Counted from the stretch's first letter, positions 1-5,622 are shown. The stretch: DNA of 7,056 bases from JAAFHN01 sp031421855 (GCA_031421855.1 JANOPN010000020.1:1-7056), one strand, 5' to 3'. Numbers and translations are program-made. Notes: generated by a model from the letters alone, not told the origin.

Positions 1-67
1 TTACTATTAAAAAAATAGCAACAAACTCAATGGATTCGGCGACCAAGTGCCAAAAAGTCGTCAAATA
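1..67. other. AT-rich region downstream of cysS, with a small hairpin
   Basis: This is the stretch beyond the cysS stop codon, cut by the window edge. It is far more AT-rich than the rest of the window. Positions 4-8 (CTATT) and 14-18 (AATAG) can pair around five A residues; read in the direction of cysS this is CTATT-TTTTT-AATAG. The stem is only 5 bp and AT-only apart from one pair, so it is at most a weak terminator-like element for cysS. No gene is visible here. Confidence 0.35.
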
Positions 68-1456
68 TCACGATTTAGACTCCCAAGTGGTGCCTGCGGC
101 CGAGTCTTTGAGTACAACGCCTTGGGCGAGCAGCTCGGCTCGAATGGCATCCGACAAAGCGAAGTTTTTGGCAGCCTTGGCTGCGGCGCGCTCAGCAATT
201 TTTTGCTCGATGGCGTCTGCGCTCAAACCACTGCCTTGTTGCAAATAACTTTGCGGCACGGCTTGCAAAATGCCCAAAATCCCGCCCAAGGCCTTGAGCA
301 AACCAGACAAAGCGGGCGACGGGTTGCGGTTGACCTCGGATGCGAGGTCAAACAACACCGCCACCGCCTCAGGCGTGGAAAAGTCGCTGTCCATCGCGGC
401 CTTGAACTCGGCTGCGAAGGGTTGAGTCCAGTCAATTTCAACCGACAGCGGTGCAACGGCATCGAGCACGGTGTAGAGGCGTTTCAACCCGAGTTTCGCG
501 TCGTCCAAGCCCGCGTCGCTGAAATTGAACGGGCGGCGGTATTGCACCCGCACCATGAAAAACCGCAGGGTTTCGCCGTCGTATGACTTCAACACGTCTT
601 CGATGGTGAAAAAATTACCGAGCGATTTGCTCATTTTTTCGCCGTCAACGTTCAAAAACCCGTTGTGCATCCAAAAATTAGCAAATGGCTTGCCATTGGC
701 GGCCTCGCTTTGGGCGATTTCATTTTCGTGGTGCGGGAACTGCAAGTCAGCCCCACCGCCGTGAATGTCAAAAGTTTCGCCCAACAAGGCGCAGCTCATG
801 GCCGAGCATTCAATGTGCCAACCTGGGCGGCCTGAGCCAAACTCGGAGTCGTATTTGGCATCGGCTGGCTCGCTGGGTTTGGATGCCTTCCACAAAACAA
901 AGTCGAGCGGGTCTTCTTTACCGTCCAGCACGGCCACACGCTCGCCTGCGCGAAGCTGGTCGATTGATTTGCCGCTGAGCTTGCCGTAACCGGGCATTTT
1001 GCGAACGGCAAAGTTCACATCACCCGCGCCTGATCCGCTGGTTGCTTGATATGCCATGCCTTTGTCCACCAAAGTGGCGATCATCGTGGTCATTTGTGGC
1101 ACGTAGTCGGTGGCGCGGGGCTCGTGCGTGGGTGGCTCGACACCCAAACGGGCAAGATCGCGGTGCATGGCAGCGATCATCTCGTCGGTCAAGGCCCGCA
1201 GGGTCATGTTGCGTTCGACGGCGCGTTTGATGATTTTGTCGTCAATGTCGGTGATGTTGCGCACAAATGTGACGCGATAGCCACTGGCCTTGAACCAACG
1301 CTGGGCCGTGTCGAACGCCATCATCATGCGCGCATGGCCCACGTGACACAGGTCATAGATCGTCATGCCACACACATACATCCCCACGTGGCCAGGCGTG
1401 ATGGGGGTAAACGTCTCCAAAGAGCGCGAAAGTGTGTTGTAGATGCGTAAGCTCAT
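68..1456 (-). CDS. cysS: cysteinyl-tRNA synthetase
   Basis: This class I aminoacyl-tRNA synthetase charges tRNA-Cys with cysteine in the cytoplasm and is essential for translation. The protein is 462 residues; E. coli CysRS is 461. The HIGH motif appears as HVGH (residues 38-41) and the KMSKS loop as KMSKS (274-278). The four zinc ligands that select cysteine in E. coli (Cys28, Cys209, His234, Glu238) correspond to Cys29 (MYVCGMT), Cys217 (HIECSAM), and His242 and Glu246 (PHHENE). The C-terminal part, after about 320, is the helical DALR-type and anticodon-binding region. I chose the start at 1456 (MSLRIYNTL) because it matches the family N terminus; the frame stays open 30 codons further upstream, but that stretch does not look like CysRS. 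No clear Shine-Dalgarno precedes the start. It diverges from the plus-strand operon. Identity is certain; only the start has slight doubt. Confidence 0.97.
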   Translation of the reverse strand: MSLRIYNTLSRSLETFTPITPGHVGMYVCGMTIYDLCHVGHARMMMAFDTAQRWFKASGYRVTFVRNITDIDDKIIKRAVERNMTLRALTDEMIAAMHRDLARLGVEPPTHEPRATDYVPQMTTMIATLVDKGMAYQATSGSGAGDVNFAVRKMPGYGKLSGKSIDQLRAGERVAVLDGKEDPLDFVLWKASKPSEPADAKYDSEFGSGRPGWHIECSAMSCALLGETFDIHGGGADLQFPHHENEIAQSEAANGKPFANFWMHNGFLNVDGEKMSKSLGNFFTIEDVLKSYDGETLRFFMVRVQYRRPFNFSDAGLDDAKLGLKRLYTVLDAVAPLSVEIDWTQPFAAEFKAAMDSDFSTPEAVAVLFDLASEVNRNPSPALSGLLKALGGILGILQAVPQSYLQQGSGLSADAIEQKIAERAAAKAAKNFALSDAIRAELLAQGVVLKDSAAGTTWESKS

Positions 1457-1483
1457 AGACCAAAAGGGTATCGAAGGGGTGAT

Positions 1484-1503
1484 TTGCGCCGATGTTGGCG
1501 CAA
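1484..1503. promoter_or_regulatory. perfect 7-bp inverted repeat in the cysS leader
   Basis: TTGCGCC (1484-1490) and GGCGCAA (1497-1503) are perfect inverted copies separated by GATGTT. The element lies 27 bp upstream of the cysS start codon and would fold into a GC-rich hairpin in the cysS mRNA leader, or act as an operator for a dimeric regulator. No U-run follows it in either direction, so it is not a typical intrinsic terminator. Function is unknown; the symmetry is directly visible. Confidence 0.45.
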
Positions 1504-1517
1504 TCCCGAAAATAGCG

Positions 1518-1547
1518 ATGAAACTGGTCAGCTGGGGCCGGTACAAT
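1518..1547 (+). promoter_or_regulatory. candidate sigma-70 promoter for the plus-strand operon
   Basis: A good -10 hexamer, TACAAT (1542-1547, 5 of 6 to TATAAT), follows a moderate -35, ATGAAA (1518-1523, 4 of 6 to TTGACA), with an 18-bp spacer. Transcription would begin near 1554 and give a leader of about 135 nt before the TPR gene at 1689. The call is by eye from consensus matching; such matches also arise by chance. Confidence 0.35.
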
Positions 1548-1559
1548 TTTCGCTTTGTC

Positions 1560-1565
1560 AGTATA
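1560..1565 (-). promoter_or_regulatory. candidate -10 element for cysS
   Basis: On the minus strand this reads TATACT, 5 of 6 to the sigma-70 -10 consensus, preceded by GGC. No good -35 lies 16-18 bp upstream; the nearest TTGAAT is only 12 bp away. Transcription would start near 1553 and give a leader of about 97 nt containing the inverted repeat at 1484-1503. Its start point nearly abuts the proposed plus-strand start, so the two promoters would overlap. Confidence 0.33.
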
Positions 1566-1688
1566 GCCCGCGTGCGAATTCAACACACCCATTTCGGGTG
1601 CGGGTTTCGGCGCTGATGCGCTGGTCAACCTCGCCTCGCATCCTGACCCAATTGTCTTTCGTCCACACCGTTTCAGCCGAGTAACCAC

Positions 1689-2750
1689 ATGATTCAACAC
1701 CGCCTCCCCACCCCTCGCCTGTCGCGCTGGATGATGTCTGTCGGTTTTGCCGCATTTGCTGCGTTGAGCACCGGCGCGTGGGCACAAGAGTACTCAGACG
1801 TCACCCGCCTGTTGCGCGCCGGCCAAGCCGTTGAGGCCAACGCGATGTTGGACAAACTGCTGGCTGCCAAGCCGCGTGACCCGCAACTGCGATTCTTACG
1901 AGGCGTGGTGCAAAGTGAGCAAAACAAACCCAACGACGCGATCACCACATTCACCCGCCTGACTGAAGACTTCCCCGAGCTGCCTGAGCCGTACAACAAC
2001 CTGGCCGTGCTTTACGCCGCTCAAAATCAGTTTGACAAAGCCCGTGCCGCCTTGGAAATGGCCATCCGCACCAATCCCAGTTACGCCACAGCTTATGAAA
2101 ATTTGGGTGACGTGTACGCCAAGCTCGCCAGCCAGTCGTATTCAAAGGCGCTGCAGTTGGATGCAAACAACTCGGGCGTGCAACCCAAGTTAAATTTGAT
2201 CAGGGAGTTATTCGCGCCAGGTAAACCACGCCCTGCGGCGCCCGTTGCACCGGTTGCTGCAAAGCCTGCGCCGACACCTGTGGCCACACCTGCGGCACCA
2301 ACCGCAGCACCGCCCGCAGCCCCACCCGCCGCACCACCCGCTGTGGTGCCGCCAGTGGCAGCAAAGCCAACGCCAGCGCCCGTCGCAGCGCCTGCGGTTG
2401 CTGCTGCCTCTGGCAATTCGGACATCGAGGCTGCCGTGCGCGACTGGGCAGCCGCTTGGTCCGCACGCGACGTGTCGCGCTATTTGGCCGCCTACGGCAA
2501 AGACTTCAGCCCAAGCGGTGGCGGGTCGCGCACCGCTTGGGAAAGCGATCGCAAAAGCAAGATTTTGGGCAAAAGGAAAATATCCGTTGGCTTGACTGAC
2601 TTGCAAGTCAGCGTGAGCGGTGCAAAAGCCACCGCCAAGTTCCGGCAAGACTACAACGCCGACAGCTTGTCGGTTCAAAGCCGCAAAACGCTCGAATTTG
2701 CTCGTGCAGGCGATAAGTGGGTCATTGTGCGCGAGGGCACCGGCGGTTGA
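1689..2750 (+). CDS. secreted TPR protein with C-terminal NTF2-like domain
   Basis: A 353-residue probable periplasmic protein of unknown exact function. Residues 1-32 form a Sec signal peptide with a likely signal peptidase I site after AWA (cut before Gln33); there is no lipobox. Residues about 35-163 form helical TPR-type repeats; the clearest is the one starting PEPYNNLAVLYA (99-132). A Pro/Ala-rich linker (176-240) follows. The C-terminal domain (about 245-350) resembles the NTF2-like tail of Csd6-type L,D-peptidases: a DWAAAW helix, YLAAYGKDF, a WESDRKSKI segment, then beta strands ending KTLEF...WVIVREG. The same kind of domain ends the next gene, which suggests that the two proteins work together on peptidoglycan, perhaps as scaffold and enzyme (inference). 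The ATG at 1689 has only a poor ribosome site; later in-frame ATGs at 1731 and 1734 would shorten the signal peptide n-region. It is the first gene of the plus-strand set. Confidence 0.88.
   Translation: MIQHRLPTPRLSRWMMSVGFAAFAALSTGAWAQEYSDVTRLLRAGQAVEANAMLDKLLAAKPRDPQLRFLRGVVQSEQNKPNDAITTFTRLTEDFPELPEPYNNLAVLYAAQNQFDKARAALEMAIRTNPSYATAYENLGDVYAKLASQSYSKALQLDANNSGVQPKLNLIRELFAPGKPRPAAPVAPVAAKPAPTPVATPAAPTAAPPAAPPAAPPAVVPPVAAKPTPAPVAAPAVAAASGNSDIEAAVRDWAAAWSARDVSRYLAAYGKDFSPSGGGSRTAWESDRKSKILGKRKISVGLTDLQVSVSGAKATAKFRQDYNADSLSVQSRKTLEFARAGDKWVIVREGTGG
2214..2408 (+). repeat. Pro/Ala-rich low-complexity linker coding region
   Basis: This part of the TPR gene encodes a 65-residue segment made almost entirely of Pro, Ala, Val, Thr and a few Lys. 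Its core (2289-2342) is a near-tandem run of PAAP/PAAPP units. It separates the TPR part from the NTF2-like part and is probably an extended, flexible periplasmic spacer. Tandem units of this kind often vary in number between strains. Confidence 0.75.
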
Positions 2751-2889
2751 ACTTTGCCTGGGTCGTGGAGTCACTTCGACTGACGCGGGTGTGCCCCCTA
2801 GTTGGGCGTCAAAAGCGCTGAATTGCGCTCACCAAACCTTTTTATTGATAAATCGCACTGTGGTCACCGTGTTTGTTCGTTTTGTTGCT
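2751..2889 (+). other. 139-bp intergenic gap with weak hairpins and a poor promoter candidate
   Basis: This is the only sizeable gap within the plus-strand gene set. It holds two weak inverted repeats: TGACGC (2781-2786) with GCGTCA (2806-2811) around a 19-nt loop, and AGCGC (2814-2818) with GCGCT (2825-2829) around TGAATT, with a run of five T residues starting about 9 nt later. The second could be a leaky attenuator, but its stem is only 5 bp. A poor promoter-like pair, TTGCGC (2823-2828) and GATAAA (2847-2852) with an 18-bp spacer, might give separate expression of the YkuD gene. No small gene is evident. Confidence 0.3.
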
Positions 2890-4389
2890 ATGATTTTTGA
2901 TTGGCTTTTGGTGCTCAGGCGGCTACCTCATCAGCTCGCTTTTCGGACCTTGATCGTTTGTTTGAGCCTTGGACTCGGGCTATGCGCGGTCAGCGCGTCG
3001 CACGCTGCGGGCGGTTTGGGTCGATCGCCGACTGCACGAACGAGCGTCAAATTTGACAGCGCGAAGCCAACGAAATCGGCCAGCAAACGGGCCGAGGCAG
3101 CTTCAAAGCGAAAAAAATCACAAACCGCCAAAACGAAGAAATCTCGCAAGGCGGTTGCACTTGCCGCCGCCGCAGCAGCTGGGCTCGCTGCCGGCGCGGC
3201 AGCGACGTCAGCAACCGATGCCGAGCCATCCCGCGCGGCGATCAAAGCCAGCGCTGCTGCAGCCGGGCAGGCAGAAATCAGGTTGATTGAGGTCTACCGC
3301 GCCATTGGCAATGGCAAAACCGCGCAGGCTTTGGTGCTGGCCGACGCCTTGGTTCGCGACTACCCCAACTTTCAACTGGCTCAGTTGGTGCGGGGTGACT
3401 TGATGTTGTCGCGGTTACGCCCGATATCGAAACTCGGCGAAGTGCCCGATACCACCGCCCGATTGGCGTCATTGCAGCTGGCTGAGCTGCGTGAAGAGTC
3501 GCGTCAGCGCCTCCAAGCCTTGCGCGAACGCCCCACGCCCAACACCCTACCGACATCGTTTTTGGCCTTGAGTGGACGCAACAAGCATGTGATTGCGGTG
3601 GATGTTTCTCGTTCGCGCTTGTATCTGTTTGAAAACACAGCCTCTGGCGCGCGCTTGTTAACTGATTTTTACGTCTCGGTGGGTAAAGCCGGTGTCGAGA
3701 AGTTCGCTGAAGGCGACCTGCGCACGCCCCTGGGCGTGTACTACCTCAACAACTCACTCGACCCCAAAGGCCTCAAAGATTTGTACGGCGCAGGCGCACT
3801 GACGCTGAACTACCCCAACCCGCTTGACACCCGCCGTGGCAAGTCCGGCAGCGGAATTTGGCTGCACGGCACTCCGCAAACCCAGTTTTCGCGAGCGCCC
3901 AAGTCAACCGACGGCTGCATCGTGGTCTCAAACCCTGATTTTTTGAAGATCGCCTCACTGGTCGAAATGCGCAACACGCCGATCGTGGTCTCGCAGTCTC
4001 TGCAGTGGGCGACGCCGGCCGCAATTGAGGCTGAGAAAAAGGCATTTGTGTCGCAACTTGATGCGTGGCGAACCGCTAAAGTCAACGCCAACGTGCCCAA
4101 ATGGTTGGATACCTATGCGCCAGACTTTCGCTCGTTTGAGAAAACCTTGCGAGATTGGTATCCCGGTCAAGAGACGGCGATGAAGCTGGCGGTTGGCCAG
4201 GCCATTGAACTCAAAGACATGAGCGTGCTCCAATCCAAGGATGCAACTGGCGTGCAGCAAGCGCTTGATGCCATGGTGGTTACATTCACCGAAGTTCGAG
4301 TTGGCGCTAAAACCACACCGACGGTTCGCCAGTACTGGAGCCGAGTCAACAACCAATGGAAAATCGTTTTTGAAGGAGTTATTTCATGA
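2890..4389 (+). CDS. YkuD-family murein L,D-transpeptidase/L,D-carboxypeptidase, Csd6-like, with NTF2-like tail
   Basis: A 499-residue probable periplasmic enzyme acting on peptidoglycan stem peptides. In order: an N-terminal hydrophobic signal sequence ending near ASHA (residue 39); a Lys/Arg-rich stretch (about 58-87); an Ala-rich stretch (88-107); a helical hairpin (about 126-215) with the NFQLAQLVRGD signature seen in Csd6-like proteins; the YkuD catalytic domain (about 230-370) with WLHGT (His326) and STDGCIV (Cys343) as the catalytic pair; and an NTF2-like domain (about 390-499) ending QWKIVFEGVIS. Helicobacter Csd6 and Campylobacter Pgp2 combine the same catalytic and NTF2-like domains and act as L,D-carboxypeptidases that trim tetrapeptides and set cell shape. 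The motif here lacks the Arg or Asn that usually follows Cys-Ile/Leu in true transpeptidases, so hydrolysis is at least as likely as cross-linking. The start is uncertain: ATG 2890 has no Shine-Dalgarno, and GTG 2911 is an alternative. The stop overlaps the ppiA start (ATGA). Confidence 0.9.
   Translation: MIFDWLLVLRRLPHQLAFRTLIVCLSLGLGLCAVSASHAAGGLGRSPTARTSVKFDSAKPTKSASKRAEAASKRKKSQTAKTKKSRKAVALAAAAAAGLAAGAAATSATDAEPSRAAIKASAAAAGQAEIRLIEVYRAIGNGKTAQALVLADALVRDYPNFQLAQLVRGDLMLSRLRPISKLGEVPDTTARLASLQLAELREESRQRLQALRERPTPNTLPTSFLALSGRNKHVIAVDVSRSRLYLFENTASGARLLTDFYVSVGKAGVEKFAEGDLRTPLGVYYLNNSLDPKGLKDLYGAGALTLNYPNPLDTRRGKSGSGIWLHGTPQTQFSRAPKSTDGCIVVSNPDFLKIASLVEMRNTPIVVSQSLQWATPAAIEAEKKAFVSQLDAWRTAKVNANVPKWLDTYAPDFRSFEKTLRDWYPGQETAMKLAVGQAIELKDMSVLQSKDATGVQQALDAMVVTFTEVRVGAKTTPTVRQYWSRVNNQWKIVFEGVIS
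4373..4378 (+). promoter_or_regulatory. Shine-Dalgarno site of ppiA inside the upstream gene
   Basis: AAGGAG lies 7 nt before the ATG at 4386, inside the last codons of the YkuD gene. It is the strongest ribosome site I saw in the window. Together with the ATGA overlap (4386-4389) it supports translational coupling and fixes the ppiA start. Confidence 0.75.
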
Positions 4390-5084
4390 AGACACTGAAT
4401 TTGCGTCGTTTGGCGCTTTGCCTCACTGCTGGCTTGGCACTGGGTTTTGCCGCGGTTTCGATCGCCCAGACCAGCATCGCCAGCTCGACACCTAAGCCTA
4501 GCCACAACCCCAAGGTGAAATTTGCCACATCGATGGGCGACTTTGTGGTTGAGCTCAACCACGACGCCGCACCCAAAACCGTGGACAACATCGTCCAGTA
4601 CGTCAAAGACAAGCACTACGACGGCACGATTTTTCACCGCGTGATCCCCACATTCATGATCCAAGGTGGCGGCATGGATGCCAACATGGTTGAGCGCAAA
4701 ACCCGCGCGCCAGTGATGCACGAAGGGCAAGCATCGCTCGCCAAGGGCCTGAAAAACGTGCGTGGCAGCTTGGCGATGGCCCGCACGAATGACCCCAACT
4801 CAGGGACAGCGCAGTTTTTTGTCAACACGGTGGACAACGCGTTTTTAGACCCCGTTGCCCTGCCCGACGGCGACCCCGTGACGTTTAACTACCGAGGTCA
4901 GTCGGTCACAGCACCGCGCGCGCAGGCCATGGCCAATGTGGCGGGCTACACCGTGTTTGGCAAGGTTGTGTCGGGCATGGACATCGTCGACAAAATCAAA
5001 GACGTGCCAACTGGAAACAAAGCGCCGCACTCGAACGTGCCGACAACCGCGGTCACGATCATCAAAGCAACACTGGAGAAATGA
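4386..5084 (+). CDS. ppiA: exported cyclophilin-type peptidyl-prolyl cis-trans isomerase (PpiA-like)
   Basis: This enzyme catalyses cis-trans isomerisation of Xaa-Pro bonds and would assist protein folding in the periplasm. It has 232 residues. Residues 1-27 form a Sec signal peptide (MKTLNLRRLALCL..., likely cut after SIA, before Gln28). The cyclophilin domain starts near Val44 (KVKFATSMGDFVVEL). Catalytic and pocket residues are visible: Phe83-His84-Arg85 (FHR), Phe90-Met91-Gln93 (FMIQGGG) and Gln143-Phe144 (TAQFF). A longer loop (about 155-186) sits between NAFLD and the GYTVFGK strand, and the tryptophan that many cyclophilins have before that strand is absent, as expected for enzymes with low cyclosporin affinity. 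It overlaps the YkuD gene stop by ATGA and is followed at once by a cytoplasmic paralogue. The symbol rests on type (exported cyclophilin), not on demonstrated orthology with E. coli ppiA. Confidence 0.92.
   Translation: MKTLNLRRLALCLTAGLALGFAAVSIAQTSIASSTPKPSHNPKVKFATSMGDFVVELNHDAAPKTVDNIVQYVKDKHYDGTIFHRVIPTFMIQGGGMDANMVERKTRAPVMHEGQASLAKGLKNVRGSLAMARTNDPNSGTAQFFVNTVDNAFLDPVALPDGDPVTFNYRGQSVTAPRAQAMANVAGYTVFGKVVSGMDIVDKIKDVPTGNKAPHSNVPTTAVTIIKATLEK
4951..4993 (+). repeat. direct repeat, copy 1 (within ppiA)
   Basis: A 43-bp stretch of ppiA that matches 5457-5499 of ppiB with 4 mismatches by my count. It includes an uninterrupted identical 22 bp (4972-4993). It encodes the conserved cyclophilin strand and helix VFGKVV.GMDIVDK. 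Confidence 0.7.
5075..5078 (+). promoter_or_regulatory. Shine-Dalgarno that decides the ppiB start
   Basis: GGAG is 8 nt from the ATG at 5087 but only 2 nt from the ATG at 5081. The spacing favours 5087, which gives MAKVDFHI and removes the two extra residues Met-Asn. The 5081 ATG overlaps the ppiA stop. Confidence 0.65.
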
Positions 5085-5086
5085 AC

Positions 5087-5587
5087 ATGGCAAAAGTAGA
5101 TTTTCACATTCGCGACCACGGCGTGGTCACCTTGGAGCTGGACGAATCCAAAGCGCCCAAAACGGTGGCAAGCTTCTTGGCGTATGTCAACAAGGGCCAC
5201 TACAACGGCACGGTATTTCACCGAATCATCAAGGGCTTCATGATTCAATGCGGTGGCTTTGCTGTCGGCATGACCCAAAAACCGACCGACGCCCATGTCG
5301 AAAACGAAGCAAGCAACGGCCTGAAAAACCTGCGTTACACCGTGGCGATGGCGCGCACCAGTGACCCGCACTCTGCCAGTGCCCAGTTTTTCATCAATGC
5401 TGCCGACAACACGTTTTTGAACCACACCGCACCCACGTCGCAAGGCTGGGGCTATGCCGTGTTTGGCAAAGTGGTTGCGGGCATGGACATCGTCGACAAG
5501 CTCGAAGCCGTGAAAACGGGCCGCAAAGGCTTTCACGATGACGTGCCGGTCACCGATGTCGTGGTTGATAAAGCGGTCGTCGTCTAA
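5087..5587 (+). CDS. ppiB: cytoplasmic cyclophilin-type peptidyl-prolyl cis-trans isomerase (PpiB)
   Basis: A 166-residue cyclophilin with no signal peptide, close in length and sequence to E. coli PpiB (164 residues). It isomerises Xaa-Pro bonds in the cytoplasm. Visible family residues: Phe44-His45-Arg46 (FHR), Phe51-Met52-Gln54 (FMIQ), Gln100-Phe101 (SAQFF) and Trp121 (QGWGYAVFGK). The C-terminal TGRKGFHDDVP matches the PpiB pattern TGRSGMHQDVP. Two oddities: Cys55 in FMIQCGG where Gly is usual, and Tyr84 in LRYTVAMAR where the family usually has Gly (RGTLAMAR). I chose the start at 5087 on ribosome-site spacing; the 5081 ATG would add two residues. It lies directly behind its exported paralogue and 35 bp before lpxH; ppiB-lpxH adjacency is also known from E. 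coli. Confidence 0.95.
   Translation: MAKVDFHIRDHGVVTLELDESKAPKTVASFLAYVNKGHYNGTVFHRIIKGFMIQCGGFAVGMTQKPTDAHVENEASNGLKNLRYTVAMARTSDPHSASAQFFINAADNTFLNHTAPTSQGWGYAVFGKVVAGMDIVDKLEAVKTGRKGFHDDVPVTDVVVDKAVVV
5457..5499 (+). repeat. direct repeat, copy 2 (within ppiB)
   Basis: The matching copy in ppiB, with the identical 22 bp at 5478-5499. Recombination between the two copies would fuse ppiA and ppiB in frame and delete 506 bp. Confidence 0.7.
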
Positions 5588-5610
5588 ACCCCAACGAAAG
5601 ACTAAGCGAA

Positions 5611-5614
5611 AAGG
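5611..5614 (+). promoter_or_regulatory. Shine-Dalgarno supporting the GTG start of lpxH
   Basis: AAGG, preceded by more purines (GCGAA), lies 8 nt before the GTG at 5623. No in-frame ATG occurs between there and the first catalytic motif (DMH at residues 20-22), so a GTG start is needed. Confidence 0.5.
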
Positions 5615-5622
5615 CGCGCAGC

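Noticed and set aside
1457..1546. In-frame 30-codon N-terminal extension of cysS
   Set aside because: The extension has no CysRS similarity, covers the inverted repeat, and would make the protein longer than the family; MSLRIYNTL is the expected N terminus.
1586..1600. Small inverted repeat CACCC-5-GGGTG in the leader of the TPR gene
   Set aside because: A 5-bp stem in GC-rich DNA is expected by chance and has no supporting context.
2289..2342. Possible tandem-repeat array or CRISPR-like pattern
   Set aside because: The short, irregular Pro/Ala codon repeats are in frame within a gene and have no spacers.
2093..2425. Minus-strand Gly/Ala-rich open frame
   Set aside because: It is the antisense reading of the Pro/Ala linker codons of the TPR gene; the repetitive composition follows from that.
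2814..2843. Possible intrinsic terminator between the TPR and YkuD genes
   Set aside because: The stem is 5 bp and the T-run starts about 9 nt after it, so efficient termination is unlikely; recorded only as a possible weak attenuator in the intergenic entry.
2620..2889. Open frame extending the YkuD gene upstream into the end of the TPR gene
   Set aside because: It overlaps the TPR coding region in another frame and puts about 90 non-signal-like residues before the hydrophobic signal sequence.
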